The notes beneath the pieces are model-generated. The model was not told the DNA's origin, ran no database searches, and saw nothing but the letters and a program-made list of their open reading frames with translations. Positions 19,301 to 27,814 of a stretch of 60,204 nt of DNA are shown one piece after another (the first letter of the stretch is position 1; each line of letters begins with the position of its first letter). This DNA comes from Candidatus Nitrosopumilus sp. (GTDB taxonomy: Archaea; Thermoproteota; Nitrososphaeria; Nitrososphaerales; Nitrosopumilaceae), in the NCBI GenBank assembly GCA_028351415.1, contig JAOMJV010000004.1, positions 1 to 60,204 on the forward strand. The letters are read 5' to 3'. Both the position numbers and the translations under genes were made by a program.

Positions 19301-19909
19301 TCGTTTTTTAATTTCACCCATTTTAGCAAGTGCGATTTCAAGTCGTCTGTCTGCCTCATCAAGTTGTTTAATTGATTCAGATTTTTTCTCATCAAAATAT
19401 GAAAGTCCAATTAAATCTTCAATTGTTTTTCTTTTTTCTTCAGATGTAAATTCAGATATTCTAGTTACAGTTCCTTGTTGAACAGCATTAAGTTGTCCTA
19501 AACCAGCGTTTGCCATGTCAAGTAAATCAAGAACATGGCTTCGTTGTGTTTTCTTTTTATTTAGATAGTAGGTGTTTTCGCCAGATTCATCTAGTTCTCT
19601 AGTTATCTCAACTATATCAGAATCAACAGGGATTTTTCTGTCAGAATTATCAAAGTGTACACTTGATCGTGCCATTTTAGGTCCACGACGAGTCCCTTCG
19701 ATATCATGAATTAAAGATCTTAGTTTATCAACTCGCATTACTTTGGGTTTATTTTCACCCATTGCAAAAATTATTGCATCTAAAATGTTACTTTTGCCAG
19801 ATCCGTTTGGACCAGAGATCGATACAAGTCCAGGTTCAAACTGAACTGTAGTATTTGTAAATCCAAATGATTTGAAACCAAAAATCTCTACTTTTTTTAC
19901 ATGTACCAA
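16385..19909 (-). CDS. smc: Chromosome segregation SMC ATPase
   Basis: 1174 residues, full family length. N-terminal head with Walker A GPNGSGKS (33-40); long coiled coil; hinge domain at ~510-650 (for example KLGIDGLVYEMISWDKKYER); second coiled coil; C-terminal head with signature SISGGEKTLAA and Walker B PFYLFDEVDAHLDAPN. It forms a dimeric ring that loops and organises chromosomal DNA. It starts at ATG 19909 with GGT-less leader; probably co-transcribed with the downstream winged-helix gene. Confidence 0.97.
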   Translation of the reverse strand: MVHVKKVEIFGFKSFGFTNTTVQFEPGLVSISGPNGSGKSNILDAIIFAMGENKPKVMRVDKLRSLIHDIEGTRRGPKMARSSVHFDNSDRKIPVDSDIVEITRELDESGENTYYLNKKKTQRSHVLDLLDMANAGLGQLNAVQQGTVTRISEFTSEEKRKTIEDLIGLSYFDEKKSESIKQLDEADRRLEIALAKMGEIKKRIDELEEERNQKLRHDILERELNRYKAIAAANKMKVISAKKSTKETTLHELNQEMTSLDGERTILRGEIGILDAEKSTLMKSANDYSQAKASLDVEISSAMEQYEIDNSAISASKKRLEQINTRIPEIKIELGDITTAREDIDIKIQQIKDSIESTNEQKNKINTDLEIIDSDRNKILTEQSEAAAKQSEIDSKIKVLTGQLNDVRLKLSKVQNEKDESILKIKSNSEKFTQLEKDIVELTSIESKLESLTNNHRASISELKSRITKLKTRKLKINTDMDELGFILEKSDKAANQYESKIKTVKGFMHEDYTVAKLKEDADKLGIDGLVYEMISWDKKYERSVLAVSSDWIKAIVVKDFATLLGIAEVARTKKLPKLKIIPLDAIPKFKLTLPKEPGIIGILSDFVTADDVYSALKTFLFGNIVLTETRESAYNLSQLGYKSVTLSGEYFEAKNGTVVIDINSKISKLTKLISMSSDIDGLFQSISLIKKYMLKKKHSLKKLDDSIQSYSDRLSLSENNFTSATENYSNLKSRITSAKIMKDQLITRISDLTSRNNIIESEVSTNESHVESLLDRIAIVEQNYASGEQTRIASELLKMNSKKSDIEKHYTTIMNEYRDKSSQLTAMQTQDNREKSQVSRLSDEEDSLHSEYLEVETKIQDLEKQKDPKRQILEKLREREQVLISTSGSSIGEVQEIDDKLKVLSENDKIHTTKINNLARQSDSLTRDLRDLVENEVKLQHILSAFGFDKNMETFDVETIVQGLNSELTSLSALNAKAPETYLEVSYGYRSMSTRKNSLEEERNSIVAFIESIERDKRQTFLDAFDKVDKEIRLIFNKMTGGHAWLELQNEDDIFNSGISYLIQFPNKPKRESTSISGGEKTLAAIVFVLALQKLKPSPFYLFDEVDAHLDAPNAERLSTILEERSKESQFIMVSLKDSVIQKAKLIYGVFPKNGVSHVVTYKDKRMPSVKSS

Positions 19910-20051
19910 TATAGATCAGTTCCAATTACATAGGATAATCGATGCTTAACAATTTTTGTTGACTCTATTGATTAATTTTTCTTGTTACATTATGAAATTT
20001 TTCGTAGTGGAGGTAATTATGAAATAACTTATAAAAAAATATGAAATTAAA

Positions 20052-20806
20052 ATGAGCCTAAATATAATTACTAAGAATATAATTAAAACATGCACGACAA
20101 ATGTTGGGTTAATTCAAACAAGATCGTTTCAAAACAACAAAAAAGAAATTCAAAATATCTCAAAATTATTAGAAAAAATAGGTAGAGTGGAAACAGAGAT
20201 CGTTTGTCTACCAGAACAATGGCTTCCAAACAATCAGATAGAAAATTACAATCAAGAATTTTTTGAATTTAAAAAATCATTCAATGACAACAGTTCTAGG
20301 CATGCTTTATGAAAAAAATAGGGAAAAATATCAATTAATTCACAGATCATGTGGCCAGAAGTAAAAATAGTGGGAAAACAAGAAAAAACACCCGTATGAC
20401 TATGAAAAAAAGATAGTTACTTCAGGAACTGAAGCCAAATTTTTCAACATATCATGTTAATTTGGAATAACCATTGCTATGACACATCACTTTTAGGAAT
20501 AGCAGACGCATTAACCAAAAAGGAGCGGAAATGATATTTTCTCCAAATAGAATTGTAAAAGAAGGAATTGAGTCATGGAGAATGTATGTTCAAGTAAGAT
20601 CTTTAGAAAATAGAATCACCATCGTCGCACCAAATGTTGAAAATATTAGGGTTGGAGGAAATAGCTTCATTGTCAAACTGACAAAAGAAGTAGTAGAAAC
20701 TAGAATAACTTAACTAAAGGAAAAATGAGAAGAAGTAGTAAATATTACATTTTCAAATTATCAAGTAATTAGAAAACAAATTGTAGAAGATAAGAATAAT
20801 TTTTAA
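20052..20806 (+). pseudogene. Degraded carbon-nitrogen hydrolase (nitrilase family)
   Basis: Three frames together spell one nitrilase-fold protein: VGLIQTRSFQ and ETEIVCLPEQWLP (catalytic Glu) in the first frame, then after ~20280 MTTVLGMLYEK, then a block matching HPYDYEKKIVTSGTEAKFFN, a site equivalent to ITICYD with one base missing (catalytic Cys region), and FSPNRIVKEGIESWRMYVQV with RSLENRITIVAPNVENI from 20531. A last shift near 20715 leads to the C-terminal tail ending at 20806. At least five frame disruptions, mostly single-base losses in A/G runs, make a functional product very unlikely. The remnant ends three bases before convergent ino1. Confidence 0.9.
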
Positions 20807-20809
20807 CAG

Positions 20810-21904
20810 TTACTCATTTGCAACAAACTTTTCACAGTCAAACTTTGCCTGAACATCAGAAGTTTGCTCGATTGGATGTTTCATCAAATATGCACTAGCA
20901 GGTTTAATTGGACCACCAATTTTTCTATCAAGAGCAATTTTTGCCAATCTAATTGCATCTATTACAATACCCGCAGAGTTAGCTTTGTCATCAACTTCTA
21001 AACGAACTTCCATATTGTATGGAATGTTTGCCCATTGACGACCTTCAATTCTCATAAACATTAATTTTGTATTACCTAAAAATGGAATAAAATCAGAAGG
21101 ACCCACATAGATTTGGTCATCATCTAATCTTTCTTTTAATTGACTTTGTACACTTTCAGTTTTAGAAATTTTCTTAGAAACAAGTCTATCTTGTTCTTTC
21201 ATATTTAGAAAATCAGTATTTCCACCAACGTTAATTTGATATGTTGAATCAATTTTTGTTCCTCTATCACTACATAATTTGGCTAAAGTTCTGTGAACAA
21301 TAGTTGCACCAACTTGTCCTTTAATATCATCACCAATACAAGGGATATTCTTTTCTTGGAATTTTTTTGCCCATGCTTCATCAGATGCAATAAAGGACGG
21401 AATACAATTAACAAATGCAGTATTAGTATCAAGACAGACTTGAGCCCAAAATTCAGTTACTTTGTCAGAACCTACAGGAAGATATGAAACAATAATTTCA
21501 ACACCAGTATCTTTGATTACTTGTTTTGCTTCAATAGTAAGTTGTTCAATAGTTTTAGTACTAGTCAGAGGATTAATTTTATTTTCAACCCAAATTCCAA
21601 CACCATCTAGTAAAGGGCTTTCATAGATCATTGCGTCAGTTTTTGGCATGTCATCTTTTGCAATCCAATCAACCATGTTAGGAGATTCATAAATTGCGCT
21701 CATCAAACGAGTTCCAACTTTATTTTCAGCAACATCAAAACCACAAACAAAATCAATATCATGAATACCATATCCGGCTAATTTATCGTGAATAATTCCT
21801 GTAACTTCCTGAGAAGGGTTTTTGTTGTAATATTCAATACCCTGAATTAGTCCAGAAAAACAATTACCAATACCAACCAATCCAACTTTAATTCTACCAG
21901 TCAT
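20810..21904 (-). CDS. ino1: Inositol-3-phosphate synthase
   Basis: 364 residues. NAD-binding start KVGLVGIGNCFSGLIQGIEYY and the family blocks NCIPSFIASD, GDDIKGQVGATIVHRTLA, NVGGNTDFLNM and the catalytic-domain motif VRLEVDDKANSAGIVIDAIRL. It converts glucose-6-phosphate to myo-inositol-phosphate, which archaea use for inositol phospholipid head groups and solutes. Single gene with its own promoter in the spacer before the PAC2 gene. Confidence 0.93.
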   Translation of the reverse strand: MTGRIKVGLVGIGNCFSGLIQGIEYYNKNPSQEVTGIIHDKLAGYGIHDIDFVCGFDVAENKVGTRLMSAIYESPNMVDWIAKDDMPKTDAMIYESPLLDGVGIWVENKINPLTSTKTIEQLTIEAKQVIKDTGVEIIVSYLPVGSDKVTEFWAQVCLDTNTAFVNCIPSFIASDEAWAKKFQEKNIPCIGDDIKGQVGATIVHRTLAKLCSDRGTKIDSTYQINVGGNTDFLNMKEQDRLVSKKISKTESVQSQLKERLDDDQIYVGPSDFIPFLGNTKLMFMRIEGRQWANIPYNMEVRLEVDDKANSAGIVIDAIRLAKIALDRKIGGPIKPASAYLMKHPIEQTSDVQAKFDCEKFVANE

Positions 21905-21988
21905 GTTTAATCTAATAAAATAAGGCGGTTTAAAGTTTTCTTAAATAAATTAAAAAACCTATTATTCAATGTAAAATACAGTAAAACT

Positions 21989-22705
21989 ATGACGTCATCG
22001 GAAATAACAATTAAAGAATTCAAAGAATTTAATTTGGAAGGAGGTTATCTAATAGATGGTTTTCCATCAGTAGGATTTAGCAGTGCAATTGCAACAGAAT
22101 CGATGATAAATACATCACAGTTTGAATTAGGAGGTGTAATTGATTCGAAAATATTTCCACCAATCAGCGTCATAAAAGAAGGTAAACCAAATTATCCATC
22201 AAGGATTTTTATCAATGAGAATTTGAAAGTAGGAATATTTTCATCATATCTTAATTTAGATCAATCACTACACAGGCAAGTATCAGAATCAATGCTAGAA
22301 TGGTCAAAAAAACATAAAATCAAATTAATTGTAAGTAGTATTGCAGTAAAATCAGAAAAAGAAAATTCTCAAATGATGGGAGTTGGAAGTACAGACTCAG
22401 CTAGAGAAAAAATTAAAGATGCAGGATTGAAAGTTTTAGATCATGGAACCATACCAGGAATACCAGGAGTATTACTAAATGAAGGAAGCATTACAAATCA
22501 GGATGTAATTGTAATAATTTTTAATACGACTGGAGAAGGTCCAGATTTTAAATCAAGTGCAGAACTTTGTCTTGCAATGTCAAAATTAATTCCAGGTGCA
22601 TCATGCGATATTCCATCGTTACAAAAAGAAGCTCAAAAAGCTGAAGCCCTAATAAAAGAAACCCAAGAAGAATCAACACATCTAAAAGATTCAATGTACA
22701 GATAG
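21989..22705 (+). CDS. PAC2-family protein (proteasome-assembly-chaperone-like)
   Basis: 238 residues with the PAC2 pattern: GGYLIDGFPSVGFSSAIATE near the N-terminus, central strand/helix repeats and GTIPGIPGVLLNEG. The family includes eukaryotic proteasome assembly chaperones and archaeal PbaB relatives; archaeal roles are partly known as chaperone-like. A helical charged C-terminus follows. A second paralogue is at 58563-59288. Confidence 0.88.
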   Translation: MTSSEITIKEFKEFNLEGGYLIDGFPSVGFSSAIATESMINTSQFELGGVIDSKIFPPISVIKEGKPNYPSRIFINENLKVGIFSSYLNLDQSLHRQVSESMLEWSKKHKIKLIVSSIAVKSEKENSQMMGVGSTDSAREKIKDAGLKVLDHGTIPGIPGVLLNEGSITNQDVIVIIFNTTGEGPDFKSSAELCLAMSKLIPGASCDIPSLQKEAQKAEALIKETQEESTHLKDSMYR

Positions 22706-22741
22706 ATTTTTTTTAATGCAGTCACAAGGTAGTTAAAAAAG

Positions 22742-23359
22742 ATGGTTCAGATAATAGAATTTGCAGTACTAGTAATAGTAATTTCAGCATCAGGTGTTAT
22801 GGCACCAGGGCCATTATTTGCAGCGAACATCACATATGGTTTAAGGGAAGGAGTAAAATCAGGAATTAAAATTGCAATTGGTCATTCAATTGTAGAATTA
22901 CCATTAGTAATTTTATTAGGAGTTGGAGTATTTTCCTTAGAAATATTTCCTGAATTTAGAACAATCATCTCAATTTTTGGTGCAATTACATTATTTGTGT
23001 TTGCAGGTATGCAGATTAAGACAATATTTACAAAAAATAATCTTATTTCAACAAAACCAAAACATGGCCCAATAATTACAGGAATTTTACTAAGTGCCTT
23101 AAATCCATTTTTTATCATATGGTGGTTAACAATAGGATTCAAATTAATTTCAGATGCCATGTTAGTATGGGCATTTACAGGAATACTAATTGTGTTTGTA
23201 TTACATATTTGGATGGATTTTGCATGGCTAGGAATTGTTGCATTTCTGGCATCAAAAAGTGTTAAAATAATTTCAAACAGAAATTATAAAATAATACTAT
23301 TAGGATTAAGTTTGATACTGATTTACTTTGGAATTACATTCTTAACAGACATATTTTGA
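22742..23359 (+). CDS. LysE/RhtB-family amino-acid exporter
   Basis: 205 residues with about six membrane helices and the family N-terminus VMAPGPLFAANITYGLREG, then GIKIAIGHSIVELPLVILLGVGV and LNPFFIIWWLT. Such proteins export amino acids or related metabolites. It follows the PAC2 gene by 36 bases, possibly co-transcribed. Substrate cannot be told. The 207 bases after it are very AT-rich with nothing recognisable. Confidence 0.88.
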   Translation: MVQIIEFAVLVIVISASGVMAPGPLFAANITYGLREGVKSGIKIAIGHSIVELPLVILLGVGVFSLEIFPEFRTIISIFGAITLFVFAGMQIKTIFTKNNLISTKPKHGPIITGILLSALNPFFIIWWLTIGFKLISDAMLVWAFTGILIVFVLHIWMDFAWLGIVAFLASKSVKIISNRNYKIILLGLSLILIYFGITFLTDIF

Positions 23360-23566
23360 ACTACAAACTAAAATTTTAAATGTAGTATTAAAAATATTGT
23401 TAACCAAATCAATAATTTAAAAAATACTTTACAAAATTTGGGATTAGATGTCATTCATAAATTAATATTTATTCAAAAAAGTTATTTTTTCTACAGTATA
23501 AAAAGAAATTTAAAAAATAACAGTAACAATAAAAATTATAAAAATAGTTAAAACAGTATTTGTTAA

Positions 23567-24001
23567 TTATTCTTTTGAAATATCAATTTCCATATTAGAA
23601 ACTTTACGTTCTTTTCCATCCTGCGATGTAAGCAACTCAGAAGAAATTCTAACATCGCTAATTACAAATCCGACAGCATCCATTCTTTTAGCAATCATTT
23701 GTGAAACGTCAACTGCTTGTGTAATTCGCTTGCCTCTAGCTTTTATTGTAATTGTAGGTCTAGTTGAAAGTTGAGTTAATGTTGCAGAAACATAGTCCAT
23801 TATTGGTTTAGTTCCAATAAAAATAACATTACGTTCTTCAGTAGTTTCAATTTTCGGTGTTGGTTCTGCTACAGGTTCCGGTGTTGGTTCTGCTACAGGT
23901 TCCGGTGTTGGTTCTGCTACAGGTTCCGGTTCTGAATTGGTTCTAGAACCAAATTCTGATAAAATATCCTCTGCATCATTTGATTTCTTATTACTGCTCA
24001 A
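23567..24001 (-). CDS. albA: DNA/RNA-binding protein Alba with repeat N-terminus
   Basis: 144 residues. The Alba fold spans ~57-144 (NVIFIGTKPIMDYVSATLTQL, then ITIKARGKRITQAVDVSQM, with the nucleic-acid-contacting Lys/Arg). A roughly 55-residue acidic, Pro-rich extension precedes it with three near-identical EPVAEPTP units; canonical Alba is about 90-95 residues. Alba coats DNA and RNA and affects compaction. The extension is probably disordered and may modulate binding or partner contacts. Confidence 0.93.
   Translation of the reverse strand: MSSNKKSNDAEDILSEFGSRTNSEPEPVAEPTPEPVAEPTPEPVAEPTPKIETTEERNVIFIGTKPIMDYVSATLTQLSTRPTITIKARGKRITQAVDVSQMIAKRMDAVGFVISDVRISSELLTSQDGKERKVSNMEIDISKE
23856..23927 (-). 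repeat. Three perfect 24-base tandem repeats in alba
   Basis: Units at 23856-23879, 23880-23903 and 23904-23927 are identical and encode eight residues each (Pro/Glu/Ala/Val/Thr). Perfect identity suggests recent expansion and a length-variable site. Confidence 0.9.
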
Positions 24002-24041
24002 TTTTAAATTCCTATTATATGCAGATGATTTTATCGTTTAT

Positions 24042-24290
24042 TTAGTTTTTGAGGTGTTTTCCTTCTAAATAGTCTTGAAATAATTTTTCAAGGGCATCAT
24101 CTGAAGTGCATTTTTTAATTTGTTCAACCAGATCAGGTTGTTCAATTTCATAACAATTCATCATGTCTTGGGAATCTTTGAATACCAGCATAGCTTTATT
24201 CTTAAAAATACAGTGATAGAGTTTTTCTTTTTCCATGTTATTAGGATTGAAATTTACGCCATTTTCATCAGCAGATACAGGATAGTCCAT
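24042..24290 (-). CDS. Small hypothetical protein
   Basis: 82 residues, acidic, with Cys in LYHCIFKNKAM and MMNCYEIEQ and a helical C-terminus. It lies 40 bases upstream of alba on the same strand. Not recognised. Confidence 0.6.
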   Translation of the reverse strand: MDYPVSADENGVNFNPNNMEKEKLYHCIFKNKAMLVFKDSQDMMNCYEIEQPDLVEQIKKCTSDDALEKLFQDYLEGKHLKN

Positions 24291-24396
24291 ACAGATAGTG
24301 AATCATCTCAATATTTAGATATTAACTTAGGAGTTTAAATTCAATTTTAAAATTCATGCAAAATACAATAATAATCGAATTGACATAGATCTAATA

Positions 24397-25488
24397 TTGG
24401 AAAGAATAGTTTTCCACATAGATTTTGATTATTTTTATGCACAATGTGAAGAAGTAAGAAACCCAGAATTAAAAACAAAACCAGTGTGTGTTTGTGTATT
24501 CTCAGACAGAGGCGGAGATAGTGGAGCAATTGCAACTGCAAATTATACTGCAAGAAAATACGGGGTTAAATCAGGCATACCAATATCATTTGCAAAAAAA
24601 AGACTTGAGCAAAGAGATGACGCAGTATTTCTGCCAGTGGATTTTGAATATTATTCTGAAATGACTGAAAAGGCAATGAAAATAATGAAAGGAAATGCAG
24701 ATATTTTTGAATATGTTGGAAGAGACGAGGCATATCTAGATGTTACAAAAAGAGTGGGAGAAGATTTTACAAAGGCAAAACACCTAGCCCAGCAAATCAA
24801 AAATGAAATTAAAACAAAAATTAAATTAAGTTGTTCAATAGGGATTTCTTCAAATAAATTAATATCCAAAATAGCTTCAGATTATCAAAAGCCAGATGGT
24901 TTAACAGTTGTAGAACCAAATAAAGTTAAAGAATTTTTAGAAGCATTAGAAATTAGAGTCATACCAGGTATTGGAAAAAAAACAGAAGAAAAATTTAGCG
25001 AAATGAATATGGAGACAATAAAAGATTTAAAAAAAATAGATGTGTTTACATTGAATAAAGAATTTGGAAGAAAAAATGGAACTTACATGTACAATGCTAT
25101 CAGAGGAGTGGATAACGAACCAGTAAAAGAAAAAGAAGATAGCACACAATATAGTAAGATGACAACTTTAAAAAAAGATTCAAAAAATTATGAATTTCTA
25201 TTAGAAAATTTAAAAGAATTATGTAAACAAGTACACGATGTAATTATCAAAAATAATAAAATGTTTAAATCGATTGGAATTTATTTTATACAGTCAGATT
25301 TAACAAATAAATCAAAATCAAGAATGTTAAGAAATTCAACTAATAATTTAGAAGAATTAGAAAGAAATTCAAGACAATTACTATTAGAAGCATTAGAAAA
25401 TCAGACAATTACTATTAGAAGATTAGGAGTAAAAGTTGCAGATCTTTCAGAAATTAAAGGACAAAGTAACATTACAAATTATTTTTAA
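24397..25488 (+). CDS. dinB: DNA polymerase IV (Y-family, DinB/Dpo4)
   Basis: 363 residues from a TTG start. Catalytic carboxylates are visible in IVFHIDFDYFYAQCEE and in VGRDEAYLDVT. Also GISSNKLISKIASDYQKPDG (little finger border) and helix-hairpin-helix VIPGIGKKTEEKF. The C-terminal end QSNITNYF fits a PCNA-interacting PIP box (Q-x2-I-x2-Y-F). It performs translesion synthesis, tethered by the sliding clamp. Confidence 0.96.
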   Translation: MERIVFHIDFDYFYAQCEEVRNPELKTKPVCVCVFSDRGGDSGAIATANYTARKYGVKSGIPISFAKKRLEQRDDAVFLPVDFEYYSEMTEKAMKIMKGNADIFEYVGRDEAYLDVTKRVGEDFTKAKHLAQQIKNEIKTKIKLSCSIGISSNKLISKIASDYQKPDGLTVVEPNKVKEFLEALEIRVIPGIGKKTEEKFSEMNMETIKDLKKIDVFTLNKEFGRKNGTYMYNAIRGVDNEPVKEKEDSTQYSKMTTLKKDSKNYEFLLENLKELCKQVHDVIIKNNKMFKSIGIYFIQSDLTNKSKSRMLRNSTNNLEELERNSRQLLLEALENQTITIRRLGVKVADLSEIKGQSNITNYF

Positions 25489-25494
25489 AAAAAT

Positions 25495-26436
25495 TTAATT
25501 TTTAATATTTTTTGATTCTAATTTTTTTAGACGTCTAGATTCTATAACAATTACAACAAGAATGAAAGCAAACAACCAAGGCAAAAACATAATTTCACCT
25601 GCAATTTTATGATATTCTTCCCATGCAACAGGATCAGTAGTGACTTTAAGGGCATACCAGGATAAGGAAAAAATACGAATTAGATTAACAACTATAGTTC
25701 CAATAATACCTATAACAAAATAAATAATTTTACGGTTTCTTGGAATATTCATTTTTAACATAAATGCTCCAATTACAAGTGAAAAAATAATAATGCTATG
25801 AACACCTGCTGATGGCCAGAAAACTTGAAGTGCCATTGAACCATGATCACCACGTAAAAACATAATATTATCACGTGCAATTGCAGTTCCAAGATCAAGG
25901 AAGGTGATTATCCAAACATTAGCTTGAACAAAATATGGGACAATGTATTGTAATGGACCAAGTGTGTCATATGGAAAGAATGCATCCAATGAAAGAATTA
26001 TTGCAGTTCCAGCAAGAAATATTGGTCCAGCGGGAGCAATTCTAATCCAACGCTTTCCAAAGAAAATAGTTAATGCAGCAACAATAAAAATTGCCATTAC
26101 TACAAAATCCCACATCCAAGTCCAAGAATAAATTAATTGAACATCAAATTGTGTTGCAGATTCAATAATGTATTCTCTTAAACCATATTCTAATGAAAGT
26201 AAATAACCAATTGTCAATAATGCAAGAGGAATTACTGAAAGTAATCGTTTTTTAGAAATAACAATTTTCAAACCAATTAATTCAGCAATTACAAAAACAA
26301 GTGCAAAAAAGTAACCACCACGACCTTCATTCCAACTCCAAGCAATAGAATCAGGAAATGCGATTATTGCAAAAAGAATAGGACTAGAAATAATAAAAAT
26401 AGCAACGAAAAGATTCCAATTTTGCATACAAAACAA
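25495..26436 (-). CDS. Archaeosortase/exosortase-family membrane protein
   Basis: 313 residues with about eight membrane helices. The family active-site elements are recognisable in order: PSAGVHS (residues 208-214), NLIR (251-254) and a His at 276 in YHKIAGEIMF. In this family the first element normally reads C-x-G-V/I-x-S, with a catalytic Cys; here that position is Ser209. Such enzymes process C-terminal signals (the CTERM type) on exported proteins. I recall a thaumarchaeal branch called thaumarchaeosortase. M4 is an alternative start. I saw no PEFG-CTERM substrate in the window. A 35-residue microprotein lies directly upstream. Confidence 0.75.
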   Translation of the reverse strand: MFCMQNWNLFVAIFIISSPILFAIIAFPDSIAWSWNEGRGGYFFALVFVIAELIGLKIVISKKRLLSVIPLALLTIGYLLSLEYGLREYIIESATQFDVQLIYSWTWMWDFVVMAIFIVAALTIFFGKRWIRIAPAGPIFLAGTAIILSLDAFFPYDTLGPLQYIVPYFVQANVWIITFLDLGTAIARDNIMFLRGDHGSMALQVFWPSAGVHSIIIFSLVIGAFMLKMNIPRNRKIIYFVIGIIGTIVVNLIRIFSLSWYALKVTTDPVAWEEYHKIAGEIMFLPWLFAFILVVIVIESRRLKKLESKNIKN

Positions 26437-26511
26437 TCCAAAAATGCTAAATAAATATCTGAACGCAATAATAAATTTTCAATAATTTTAAGATAAAATA
26501 GGAATAGAAAA

Positions 26512-26619
26512 TCAGTCTTCAGAATCGTCTATTTCATCAGGATCTGAATTTCTTCGGCTTGGACGAATTGGAACAAAAATTATTGTCACAATCAATAGTA
26601 TATTGACTTGATGATACAT
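26512..26619 (-). CDS. Single-TM microprotein upstream of archaeosortase
   Basis: 35 residues: a hydrophobic helix (VNILLIVTIIFVPI) followed by RPSRR and an acidic tail ending DSED. Same strand as the archaeosortase-like gene, 75 bases upstream. No homology recognised. The clean hydrophobic-basic-acidic layout supports a real peptide, but chance cannot be excluded at this length. Confidence 0.45.
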   Translation of the reverse strand: MYHQVNILLIVTIIFVPIRPSRRNSDPDEIDDSED

Positions 26620-26668
26620 TCTAAGGTTACAAAAATTTACCTAAGTGGTAATTTCTAATTCATTAAAA

Positions 26669-27148
26669 CTAAAACTGGACTTTACATTCAGATTTGAGAG
26701 ATTTGATCGTTGTAAAATAAGTGATTACAAGAATTCCAATAGCAATTATTCGAATTGGGATTTCATAATTAGTTAGAAACGCAGTGGCAGTTGCACCAAC
26801 AGAGCCAAAAGTAGAGATGACAGCAAACCCAATAGGACCACAACTGCATGCGCCTGCAGCAGAACCCACAATAGTACCAAATATACTTCCACTCATTTTT
26901 TGTTTGGAATTTTTAAGATTAATTATTCTAAATAGATTCATAGGAATCACCAATGCAGATAATCCAGAAAGCACTACAATTAAAATAAATCCTAATTCAC
27001 TTCCAGAAGGAATATGACTCACAAAATAGGGTTCTAAAAAAATAAATTCAGAAATTAGTAATAAAATCGTCAACATAGATGAAAAAATAACTACAGATAA
27101 GATTAAAAATTTAAAATTAGAAAAAACAACTTTAAAGATTTCTATCAT
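26669..27148 (-). CDS. Small membrane protein with a CSC motif, partner of DsbA-like protein
   Basis: 159 residues with about four membrane helices and a conserved-looking Gly/Ala-rich turn carrying Cys101 and Cys103 (GSAAGACSCGPIGF). It starts directly after the stop of the DsbA-like gene (no gap), so the two are almost certainly co-translated. A reasonable inference is a redox partner that recycles the exported thiol-disulfide protein, analogous to but not obviously homologous with DsbB, VKOR or CcdA. Confidence 0.7.
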   Translation of the reverse strand: MIEIFKVVFSNFKFLILSVVIFSSMLTILLLISEFIFLEPYFVSHIPSGSELGFILIVVLSGLSALVIPMNLFRIINLKNSKQKMSGSIFGTIVGSAAGACSCGPIGFAVISTFGSVGATATAFLTNYEIPIRIIAIGILVITYFTTIKSLKSECKVQF

Positions 27149-27814
27149 TTAGATCATGGAATCCAAAATTTTCTGGAATACAGAAAACGGTTGTGCCCCA
27201 CCAATTTGTGTTTGATTATAATCAGAATCTACTATAAAGAAACCAGGAGTGCCCCGGACACCGTTATCTCGTGCTTGTTGAGAATTATACTGAACACGTT
27301 TAGAATATTTTTCAGAATCAAGGCATTCATTGAATAAGTCCATATCAAGATTCAAATTAAATGCAAAAGCTTTCAATCTTTCAGAACTTGCCCACCCATT
27401 ATCAATTTTAGATTCTTGTGAAGTGTATAGTGAGTTATGATATTCCCAATACATATTTTGATCATCTGCACAATAAGTTGCCTGAGCTGCTTTTGGTGAA
27501 TCTTTACCTAAAAATGCAAAGTCAACAAAAACTAAATTTACTTTTCCAGTTTCAACATAGTCACGCATGATCATAGGCTTAGTATCATGAAACCAATTGT
27601 AGCATTGATGGCATTGATAATCACCAAATTCAACAATAGTGATTGGAGCTAGAGGATCACCCAAAATAGGAGAACCTAGTGCAGTAGAAATACTTCCATG
27701 AGTTCTAGTCATATCAACATCAAATGATTCATCAGTTGATGAAGACATAGATGTGATAATTACAGCAATTAGAGAGATTACAAGCATACCTAAGATTACA
27801 CCTTTTTTATTCAT
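27149..27814 (-). CDS. DsbA-like exported thiol-disulfide oxidoreductase
   Basis: 221 residues. An N-terminal hydrophobic helix (residues ~5-21) anchors or exports it. The thioredoxin fold follows with active site Cys68-His-Gln-Cys71 (FGDYQCHQCYNW) and the cis-Pro loop GVRGTPGFFIV. Two additional Cys (in QATYCADD and FNECLDS) sit in the helical insert. It would oxidise or isomerise thiols outside the membrane. Followed immediately by a four-helix CSC protein. Confidence 0.9.
   Translation of the reverse strand: MNKKGVILGMLVISLIAVIITSMSSSTDESFDVDMTRTHGSISTALGSPILGDPLAPITIVEFGDYQCHQCYNWFHDTKPMIMRDYVETGKVNLVFVDFAFLGKDSPKAAQATYCADDQNMYWEYHNSLYTSQESKIDNGWASSERLKAFAFNLNLDMDLFNECLDSEKYSKRVQYNSQQARDNGVRGTPGFFIVDSDYNQTQIGGAQPFSVFQKILDSMI

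Noticed and set aside
20531-20713. Independent 60-residue gene
   Set aside because: It is the C-terminal part of the disrupted nitrilase and continues its sequence.
23360-23566. Possible small RNA in the AT-rich spacer
   Set aside because: No GC-richer segment, stem or reading frame could be supported.
23856-23927. Short repeat array as CRISPR
   Set aside because: Repeats are contiguous with no spacers and encode peptide units in alba.
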